From assembly GCA_037102815.1 (NCBI GenBank), contig BTPP01000008.1:2480001-2544000 (forward strand): a stretch of 64,000 nt of DNA. The letters run 5' to 3'. The DNA comes from Neurospora intermedia (lineage: Eukaryota > Ascomycota > Sordariomycetes > Sordariales > Sordariaceae). Position numbers and translations under genes: made by a program. Positions 56,956 through 64,000 of this stretch are shown in pieces; within the stretch, counting starts at the first letter, position 1, and each line of letters begins with the position of its first letter. A model generated the notes under the pieces. That model searched no databases. It saw only the letters and a list, made by a program, of their open reading frames with translations, and had not been told where the DNA came from.

Positions 56956-59361
56956 ATGGGCTCCGCCTCTTCCACCGGGGCCGACGACTCAGAGCGTGGC
57001 CGGCCGTTGACACGCGCGGGCATCGACGACGGGACCGGTACAGACAATACGAACTACAGCCCTTCCCTCTCTTCCCGTGCCGACAGCAATCAGCTTATTT
57101 CCAGTCCTCCATCCCTCTCTTCCCGTGCCGACAGCAATCAAATTAATTCCAGTTCTCCATATCTTCCATCTTCTCCTCGTCCTCGCTTTCGATCTCCCCA
57201 TTCTACTTCACCTCGTCCTCGTCCTCGTCCTCGTCATCGCTCTCCTCCTCGTCCTTTTTCTCGTTCTCCCCTTCCTCCTCCTTTTTCTCGTTCTCCCCTC
57301 TCTCTTCGTGCTAGTTTTCCTCCTCGTACGGGCTTTCCATCAGGTTTCGCCCCCAGTTTCTTTGAGCGTGCCACTGCTGCCGCCAGAGCCGCCAACCTGG
57401 CGGCCAACAGCCGTCGTGGCAGCTCACCTAGCTCGTTCGACGAGCGTGAAGTTTCCTCCCCCTCCTCTCGTGGCTCTTATGGACCCTCAGCCCGCTTAGC
57501 CCGCTACTCCGCTGCCACGTCACCAGACGCCCGCCCCATCTATTCTCCCGATCTTCGAGATTCCAATTCACCTTTTCCTTCCTTTCCTACTCCTCCTCCT
57601 TCAGCTAAGCCACGCAACACGGCGCCCTACGGCTTCAATTATGCTCCTCATACTGCCTCCAACAACAATAACAGGAACCAACACTCGGTGAAACCTTGGT
57701 ATGACACCGAAAGCATTGCATTCGACCGCCACAAGCGAGGGGAAATGGCGCAACTGAGAAGCCTCGAGCGCGACGGACGAGATCCGGCGGATTTACAACA
57801 TTTTGAGAGGTGTATCCGTGAACAAGGGTACGCGCTTCGCCCATTTATGGGCAGGTTATCGACGACAGATGGCTGGGACTATGAAATGGGGTTGAAGGCA
57901 TTGCCGGAGTGCTTGATTGCAGACAAGGAATGCTGGCGGGCGTTGGATCCATCCAAAACGGGGGCGAAGGAGGGATTTGGACGTCCCAATTTTGACGTGT
58001 GGGTGGAGAAGGAGTTTACGAGCGTTGTGCTGTGTGTGGCGGATAAGAGGAACAAGTGTAGGGGGGTCATAGTGCGGTACAGGATTGATGAGAGGATGCA
58101 TGAGGTGAAGGAGGCGGAGGGGCTGGATCTTGATTTGGGTTTGGATGTGGATACGAGTGGGAAGGGAGCTCCGGTTTGGAAGAAAGGGGTGCTGGGGTTG
58201 AAGGTAATTGACTTTTGGAGGCCGGGAGTGGGGGATAAGGAGCTGCAGGCTGCGCTAGGAAAGACGACCAGTGATGTCTTTGGACTACTCAAGGACGTGG
58301 ATGCTATTCAGATTCACGGTGGCGCGGGGCCGTCGATGAGCGGGAATGTGGAGTATCCGATCGATGCGAGAATGAGAAGGTACTTGGACATGGAGGAGAA
58401 TGTCCAAAGGCTCGCGATGGAGCTGGGGTATGAGCAAGTAAGTGAGGAGCAAAAGCCAATGGGTGTGCGGTGGGTGTTGGAATTTCCGCGAGACGCGTTG
58501 GACGATTTATTCGAGGTTATGACCAAGTTGTCTAAGAACAGGCTTGAGGAGAAAGAATGGAAGGAGAGGGAGAGGAAAATCGAGTTCAAAAGGTGCGCGA
58601 AGGAGGAAGAATTCAGGTTTATCAATGAGGCTGGCGCCGGCGGAACAAAGTATGTGGAGGATGCGAGCGCGGATGCGGATTTGATGGACATGGCCATGCT
58701 TGATGAGATGGAACGACATGGCCTCCGAGAGGTCCGCACCAGGGCTGACGACGCCAGACGCATGCCGATATCTACAGGTGATCTTCCGGTCCGGAACAGT
58801 GGAGGCGGCTTGGGACCAGTGCTATTTTCTGCTAGCCCCTCATCGCCGTCGGGCAGCGTAAACTCTAACACGGATCGCAGCATAGTGCTTCCTTGGGAGG
58901 AAAACCCCGGGTCGCGTGGGAGAGCTATCTTGCGATACATCGAGAGAGATAGCCCAGAGTCTGGGGAGGTGGACGGAACCCGGTCGGAAGACGCTATCCC
59001 CGAGCAGTCAACCATGTTGGAGCACAAGGAGAGCATCAGTCCAAAGCCCGGCCAGGAGGAGGAAAGCAGGTTGGAAGGCGACAGCATGTCTAGCCCGGAA
59101 ATCGCAACACTCTTCAATGACGAGCAGTCTTCGGATGATGAGATGTTTCCAAATGAAGAGTCTTCCTCGGGAGACGCCGACGACGAGGGAGACAGATATC
59201 ACCTCTCTGGGTCTAATAGCCCGGAGAACAAGCCGACTCTTGTTAAACACGTTGGTGTCGATGCCGAAAAAGCTGGGGGTTCTCTCCATGGACATAAGGA
59301 TGTTGATGTCAGTGTCAGGTCTGTTGATCCTTCCGATGAGGATTCTCCTCATGACGACTAG
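56956..59361 (+). CDS. Orphan protein with RS/RP-rich N-terminus
   Basis: Single-exon frame of 801 residues from ATG 56956 (CAAAATGGGC, good context) to TAG 59359-59361. I do not recognise the family. Residues 35-62 contain a tandem duplication, SPSLSSRADSNQ then PPSLSSRADSNQ. Next comes a stretch dominated by RP, RS and SP pairs (about residues 70-125). A folded-looking region spans about residues 250-540: KPWYDTESIAFDRHKRGEMA, CIREQGYALRPFMGRL, PNFDVWVEKEFTSVVLCVAD and KDVDAIQIHGGAGPSMSGN. A charged helix follows (about 540-570, EKEWKERERKIEFKR), then a long acidic, Ser-rich tail. The coding character is clear from frame length and structured alternation; the function is unknown. The frame continues for 27 more acidic codons after the TAG. 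Confidence 0.75.
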   Translation: MGSASSTGADDSERGRPLTRAGIDDGTGTDNTNYSPSLSSRADSNQLISSPPSLSSRADSNQINSSSPYLPSSPRPRFRSPHSTSPRPRPRPRHRSPPRPFSRSPLPPPFSRSPLSLRASFPPRTGFPSGFAPSFFERATAAARAANLAANSRRGSSPSSFDEREVSSPSSRGSYGPSARLARYSAATSPDARPIYSPDLRDSNSPFPSFPTPPPSAKPRNTAPYGFNYAPHTASNNNNRNQHSVKPWYDTESIAFDRHKRGEMAQLRSLERDGRDPADLQHFERCIREQGYALRPFMGRLSTTDGWDYEMGLKALPECLIADKECWRALDPSKTGAKEGFGRPNFDVWVEKEFTSVVLCVADKRNKCRGVIVRYRIDERMHEVKEAEGLDLDLGLDVDTSGKGAPVWKKGVLGLKVIDFWRPGVGDKELQAALGKTTSDVFGLLKDVDAIQIHGGAGPSMSGNVEYPIDARMRRYLDMEENVQRLAMELGYEQVSEEQKPMGVRWVLEFPRDALDDLFEVMTKLSKNRLEEKEWKERERKIEFKRCAKEEEFRFINEAGAGGTKYVEDASADADLMDMAMLDEMERHGLREVRTRADDARRMPISTGDLPVRNSGGGLGPVLFSASPSSPSGSVNSNTDRSIVLPWEENPGSRGRAILRYIERDSPESGEVDGTRSEDAIPEQSTMLEHKESISPKPGQEEESRLEGDSMSSPEIATLFNDEQSSDDEMFPNEESSSGDADDEGDRYHLSGSNSPENKPTLVKHVGVDAEKAGGSLHGHKDVDVSVRSVDPSDEDSPHDD
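57059..57154 (+). repeat. Tandem duplication of about 48 bp within the orphan gene
   Basis: Two adjacent copies of a unit containing CCCTCTCTTCCCGTGCCGAC, with near-identical flanks, encode the two SLSSRADSNQ segments. The period is 48 bp, a multiple of three, so the frame is kept. The copies differ mainly at their 3' ends (CAGCTTATTTCC versus CAAATTAATTCC). Confidence 0.85.
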
Positions 59362-59631
59362 GATGATGAGGCTGTCGACTTGGCGGCTTTTTATCATGAA
59401 GATTCTTCTGGTGACGAAAACGATGTTGGAGACCAACAAAAGTGAAGCGAAAGGAAGCCTTTGGGGTCCGGGAGGAGTGTTATGGTCTTGGGTATTGGTG
59501 TGAAAACATAAAACCGTCGTTCTTGTCAGCGTTTCGTGTATCAATCCTCTGGATAGCGTAAACAAACATAATGTCTATTCCATTCTGTCAGCGCTCCAAC
59601 TTGCTGTACACTGTCAACTTCTCAAACCCTC

Positions 59632-60948
59632 CTAAGACTTGAGCCTCTCGCTCCTCGCCATGTCATCCTGCGCGTCTTTAACCAAGAAACTGTAACATAA
59701 TAGTTAGCTTCCATCTCCCTTTTGGCTTCAGTCAACTGGATAAGATACTCACTTATACCAAATAATCGTCGGCACAATGGTGCCCGCATGCCACAAACTA
59801 TGCGCATCCACACTCCCCCAAAGCGGCGGGAAATCCAACAGTTCCAAACTCATAGCCACCAACACCCACGCCACCACAATACCCGGCCACGCCGCCCACC
59901 CCTTCTTCTGCTCCCGGTACCTGGTCCACGAATACCAACTCCACAGTAAATTCTGGATCGCCCCGACCGCCACGTTGGCCGCCATGTTATACGTGTAATC
60001 CCACGCCCACATCTTCAGGTACGTGACATGCGCCACATACATCAAAATGCACAAAGCCGTCCACAGTCGCAAAAGCGACTCTCGGCGCGCCGTGTCCTTT
60101 TTATCCAGCCTAAAGATGCGCACAACCGTATAATAAAGTCCGTACAAGACATTGGCGCCCGCAGCGAAGTAATCGAGTTGTTCGGTAACAGGGAAATCTC
60201 TCGTGTGAAAAACGGCGCTAAAGAACCACGAGGCCATGCCGACGTAGGAGAGCAAGATGTACCATTTCCGTAAGGGGTAGGAGGGCGGGATGTTGGGGAG
60301 GATTTTGGTGTAAAGACCTTGGTAGTGGGCCCAGAAGTTGCCGAGCGAGAAAAGAACAGAGAGGGGTTCTTGCATCCCGAGAAAACGGATAAAGGGCCAT
60401 TTGCCGTGGTATTGGACGACTGGGTGCGGGAAGGGGGGAGGAGATTGGGAGAGGCGCGAGGAGGTGGTGAGGTGTTGGCATGTGTAGTCGCATTCGGAGG
60501 GGCAGGACCAGAGGAGCAGGCGGCGGTGGAGGGCTGGTGGGAAGTGGTTAGATCGTTGTTGGAGTTGTTGACAAAAGGTAGGTAGCTAGATGGTGGATGA
60601 GAAGAGGGAAGGGGAAAGGGGAAAAGGGAAGACGTACGAATGGGTGTTTGGTGTTCAGCGTCCGGACCGCAGTTTTCGCGTTCGCAGACCTAGTTGGTAC
60701 CGGTACAGCGTCAGTCGGTTTCTCTCTTTCTGTCCTTGGTTCCGTCTTGTCTGTCCAGAGCAAAGCTGTCCTTCTTCCTCCCAACTTGGAAGACAACCCA
60801 CCCTTATACACTCCTGAAACTCAGGTAGCCGATCGCCAATGGACGCCGCGACGGGTGTAGCTAGGGCGACGAAGCCTAGTAGGAGTAATTGCTGTATGGA
60901 CAGGAAGTTGGGAGCCCCTCCCCGTTTAGATGTGATGTTGAACTTCAT
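59632..60948 (-). CDS. per1: PER1/PGAP3 GPI-anchor lipid-remodelling membrane protein
   Basis: ER enzyme of the CREST superfamily that removes the sn-2 acyl chain of GPI anchors before proteins leave the ER. Four exons on the minus strand: 60948-60802, 60689-60638, 60533-59753, 59689-59632, giving 345 residues. Introns are 60801-60690, 60637-60534 and 59752-59690, with GTGGGT, GTACGT and GTGAGT donors. A signal peptide (about residues 1-35, LLLLGFVALATPVAA) is followed by SIGDRLPEFQECIR-VCEREN, LHRRLLLWSCPSECDYTCQH and QYHGKWPFIRFLGMQEP. Seven hydrophobic segments follow. The CREST signature is complete: SAVFH (SxxxH), the Asp of EQLDYFAAG, and HSLWH (HxxxH). The tail WYNFLVKDAQDDMA matches the family end. 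All three junctions restore family motifs, so identity is secure. Confidence 0.95.
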
Positions 60949-62503
60949 TGTATGGGCATTGGATGGCGGGTTTGGTATGATGGTGTTTGCGACTTGGGTC
61001 TCGAGTGTCGAGTTTTTGGAGCCCAGAAGAGCTTGGAGGTCGGGAGGGAGACGCGAGTGATCGGGCGCGGTTGTAGGAGCTTAATGGTTCGATACCTCTA
61101 GCTCGATAGCTCGGGTTCGGGGTCTCGGGGCGTTGCGTCAGACCGAATACCTATCGAGTCTAGCTAGCGGCGGTTAGGTACTTGGACTGCGACCACAAGC
61201 CGAAATGTGAAGCTGTAGAGAAAGGCGTCGACGTAGTTCGCCAGCAGTGTCGATTGAAGATGTAATCGATCCGAACCCCGGAATTCGGATGCCGCGGTTG
61301 GCGTTGGCATCCAAACAGCGGGGCAACGCTAATGAAGATGACGGGAATGAAAGTCTCCGGGCGGGACAAGGCGCAGGGGCGGGCGGCCTGGGCGGCCTGG
61401 GCGGCAGCACTATGTAACCCCACTCACTGCTGTCCCGCTTCGGGCGGGAGGCGCCGAACAGGTGTGGGTCAAAGCGTCGCCTTGCTGGGCAGCAACAACA
61501 CGTCAAACTCCGGAGACCGGGACCGGGGCCGGGGCCGGGGCAGTATGTAGTTCTGGCGTGGATTTGGTGGATTTTAAAGATCCGGTGAGGGTTTGAGGAT
61601 GACTGTGACGGTGTTTGGGTATGTTCCGAGTTGGAACTCTGTTAGATGAGACGTATGTATTTTTGGAGTCTTGTTTCACAAGTCACATTCTTGGGCTGTT
61701 GGTCCAATGCCACTGGATGATTGAACAAAAGCGGGATGTAGTTCTAGAGAACGAGTAGGTACACCGAGCTTGATTGATGTCAAGACATGGGCAAGTCACC
61801 AAGCTGGATTCATGAGCTATATTAGAGTATGATAAGCCTTCCATAATCGAACAATGTGCGCCAGAAATGAGTATTGCAAGTTCAACTGTATCTGAATCGA
61901 TATAACATCTGAGTGTTATGAGAATCTAAGTAGGCTAGAAGAAAGAAATTACTAGATATGCTGTGAGGTGAGTTTCGCTATTGACGCCGTTTCCATGTGG
62001 CAAGTACATGACCAAACCCCGCGAGGAAAAAAAGGAGACAAAGATACCAATCAATCGCCATGTACTGTTTTACCATGGTACGGTTGATTGTACAGAGAGT
62101 AGAGCAAAGTAAAGAGGTCCGTCCCAAAGACAACAAAAGTCCGAAAAAAAGAAAAAAAAAAAAAAAAAAAAAAAAAAAGAGATACCAAGTATGCAGAGAA
62201 AGAAATGCCTCGCGGCACAATAAGTAACTGGAGTCAGTGCCACCACGTTGCCTACTGACCGTGAGAAGTCACTGGTAGCAACTCTCCAAGGATATTCGTC
62301 CATCCTCCTTTAATACAAACGTTTGGTGCATGCGGATGCCACCAGACATATGCCTTCATAAACGCCATGAACCCCGACCTTCTCCGCCGGCCATGCAGTA
62401 GTAGTAGGTAAGGAGAAGCACTCTCATAACGCCGTTCCTCCGTAAAGCATAATCATACGCAAGAACACCCCATCCCAGAAGTAAAAGAAATGGAAGGCGG
62501 GAC
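60949..62503. other. Intergenic region between per1 and the right-edge gene
   Basis: Per1 promoter side on the left, and the 3' end of the right-edge gene on the right. No gene supported. GGCC-rich short repeats occur at 61379-61405 and 61523-61543. The poly-A tract at 62151 lies here. A GGTTCGATACC string at 61086 resembles a tRNA B box, but no matching A box or cloverleaf was found. Confidence 0.5.
62151..62178 (+). repeat. Poly-A tract
   Basis: About 28 uninterrupted A residues, preceded by AAAAAAAG, in noncoding DNA 0.3 kb downstream (on the minus strand) of the right-edge gene's stop. Confidence 0.85.
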
Positions 62504-64000
62504 TTAAAACGGACTCCCAGACCTCCTCCTCCCGCCCTCCCCACCCCTCCGTCTACTAAGCTCCCTTAACCGCTGCCTCAAATCCGCCATCCTCCCACCT
62601 CTTGTTGTCTCGCTTCCGCTGCCACCGCCACTTGCACTTCCACTTCCAGTGCTGTTGGTCCTGCTAGCCTCTGGTCGGGGTCTCTGGAGTTCACTGATCG
62701 ACTCTTGACTCCGCCTCCCGCCACGTGTCAGCCCTTGGTTCATAGCCTGCTGCATCAACGCAGCTGGTCCACGACCAAGCATCCCCAGATCTACACTCTG
62801 TCCGTGTCCCGGTCTTCGAATGTGGCTGTGGCGAGTAGCAGAAAAGCTAGAGGTAAAGCTCAACGGCGATCCTAGCCTGGCAGGTGGTTGGGCACTGGAC
62901 TCTTCCTGTGGAAGTGGGGCGACATGGAAGGGAGTAAAGTCGAGGATTGCTGGCATGCTGATGGAGCTGGGGAGGCCCTGTGCCTGTGGCTCAGATGGGG
63001 TGGGAGCAGCAGCGACATCGGAACCGGTGGAAGTACACCTTGGGATAAACAACTCATCAAATCGGTGGCCTAGGGTTGAACTAAACTCGGTTGAACTTCG
63101 GCCTCTGGTAGTGCTGGAAGTGGTGGTTCCCTCTTCTACCTTTGGCCTGGAGTCTACTGCTGCTGCTGCTGCTGCTGCTACAGAATCAGGGGCAGGAGCA
63201 GGAGCAGTCTTCTTTCTGTGGTCTCCACCCTGCGAATGCGTGTTCCTCCGCTTACCAGGCGCACTGGATCGGCTGAGTCTTACGGGGCTTTGGAGTCTGC
63301 CTGTTGTCGGCCGGCTATGTTGACCCGGGAGGGAATGGGAGATCGTCTGCCCCCTTTTGCGAGTGGTGATTGCGCCGATTGCGGCGGCAAGGGAGGCTGA
63401 CGAGGAAGGACCATAGCTTCGCGGTTGGACTGGTTCAGGGTCGTCAGAGTCTGCTTGTCCAGCGGATCTGGGGAAGGGGCCGAATAATGGAGAGCCAAGA
63501 CGGCCCCGTAAAGGTTCCTGATCTGCGTCATTTGGCTGCCGCTGTGGGATCGGAATGGGTTGTAGAGCTTCGAAGATGCTCAGACTGGATCTCGTCAACT
63601 GTGCCAATGGCCCTTGTGGCTGCATGTGCTCAGATGTGGACAACGTAAGAGACATGGACATGTCCCCTGTCGCAAACGGCCGCTCCGCCCTGGGCGTCTG
63701 GACACATTGCATCGGAGTTACGCTGCGAGAGAGGAAGCGGTGGTTCTTAGCTGCCGCTGCTGCCTTTTGACGGCATAACTCCCTTAGCTGCGCCCTCGTG
63801 GCTGCTTGCGTGTGCGGCCAGCACATGAACGTCCCGGCCCCCTCGGCGCTGCCACCGGCAGTGCTCCTTTGCGCTTTCGACCCCCGCCAGGTGCGAATGG
63901 CTTCGCGGGCAACTCGTGCGCACACTCCTTCCGGTGGAATGCAGTTCTTGCCCATGCGAAACGGCGTGACTTTGGGGTCTTGCAGGTAGAGGGAGTAGTA
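62504..64000 (-). CDS. Conserved Pezizomycotina protein, 5' end beyond the window (partial)
   Basis: The minus-strand frame is open from the right edge to the TAA at 62504-62506, giving 498 visible residues. An ATG at 63955 is in frame, but the 15 codons before it (YYSLYLQDPKVTPFR) look coding and run into MGKNCIPPEGVCARVAREAI. The true start is therefore upstream, out of view. TWRGSK and WPHTQAATRAQLRELCRQKA form two further conserved-looking blocks. The remainder is Ser/Pro/Arg-rich and disordered, with an Ala run (VAAAAAAAVDS, GCTGCTGCT at about 63160) and an RRRGGEGGRRRSGSPF end. I recall a similar N-terminal block in uncharacterised filamentous-fungal proteins but cannot name a function. 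Confidence 0.7.
   Translation of the reverse strand, partial: YYSLYLQDPKVTPFRMGKNCIPPEGVCARVAREAIRTWRGSKAQRSTAGGSAEGAGTFMCWPHTQAATRAQLRELCRQKAAAAAKNHRFLSRSVTPMQCVQTPRAERPFATGDMSMSLTLSTSEHMQPQGPLAQLTRSSLSIFEALQPIPIPQRQPNDADQEPLRGRLGSPLFGPFPRSAGQADSDDPEPVQPRSYGPSSSASLAAAIGAITTRKRGQTISHSLPGQHSRPTTGRLQSPVRLSRSSAPGKRRNTHSQGGDHRKKTAPAPAPDSVAAAAAAAVDSRPKVEEGTTTSSTTRGRSSTEFSSTLGHRFDELFIPRCTSTGSDVAAAPTPSEPQAQGLPSSISMPAILDFTPFHVAPLPQEESSAQPPARLGSPLSFTSSFSATRHSHIRRPGHGQSVDLGMLGRGPAALMQQAMNQGLTRGGRRSQESISELQRPRPEASRTNSTGSGSASGGGSGSETTRGGRMADLRQRLRELSRRRGGEGGRRRSGSPF

Noticed and set aside
61084-61100. tRNA-like B box (GGTTCGATACC)
   Set aside because: No A box at the proper distance, no acceptor or anticodon stem could be drawn, and it falls in a TACCTCTAG motif.

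Overview
The window looks like nuclear DNA of a filamentous ascomycete, most likely Neurospora or a close Sordariales relative. Genes lie several kilobases apart. Introns are short (about 54-198 nt) with GTRNGT-type donors and CTRAC-type branch sites. Proteins carry long Ser/Pro/Gln/Gly low-complexity tracts. Intergenic DNA is full of TACCTAGGTA-like motifs. The anchor gene is a RecQ helicase whose layout fits the Neurospora quelling factor QDE-3. No rRNA, tRNA, CRISPR array or intact transposon was recognised.

Layout: (1) 2-400, 3' end of an unrecognised gene. (2) 3093-10164 (+), RecQ helicase qde-3. (3) 11876-13738 (-), conserved Pezizomycotina-type protein of unknown role. (4) 17764-21441 (+), KAR9-domain spindle-positioning protein. 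(5) 23395-23968, broken HET-type N-terminal fragment, followed by an apparently intact HET-domain gene at 24725-27007 (+). (6) 27705-28250 (+), a three-exon gene for V-ATPase V0 subunit f (RNAseK family), only 87 codons and easy to miss. (7) 29597-35445 (+), a 1910-residue protein joining a nucleotidyltransferase-like N-terminus to ankyrin repeats. (8) 36155-40770 (-), nucleoporin Nup159, divergent from (9) 42122-43088 (+), proteasome subunit beta-2. (10) 45252-47629 (-), Sel1-repeat protein of the Nif1/Dsf2 type. (11) 47630-53339, 5.7 kb in which I see no gene. (12) 53340-54924 (-), ERV46 cargo receptor, divergent from (13) 56956-59361 (+), an orphan protein with an RS/RP-rich N-terminus. (14) 59632-60948 (-), PER1/PGAP3 GPI-anchor remodelling enzyme. 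(15) 62504-64000 (-), partial gene cut by the right edge.

Most genes are unlinked housekeeping functions: genome stability and silencing, spindle positioning, vacuolar acidification, nuclear export, proteolysis, ER-Golgi traffic and GPI-lipid remodelling. They do not form a pathway cluster. The less ordinary parts are the HET gene with its relic, the nucleotidyltransferase-like/ankyrin fusion with a stopless 54-nt intron, a probable GC-AG intron in nup159, and the long gene-free interval. Spliced models below were built by hand from splice signals, reading frame and remembered family conservation. No search was run.
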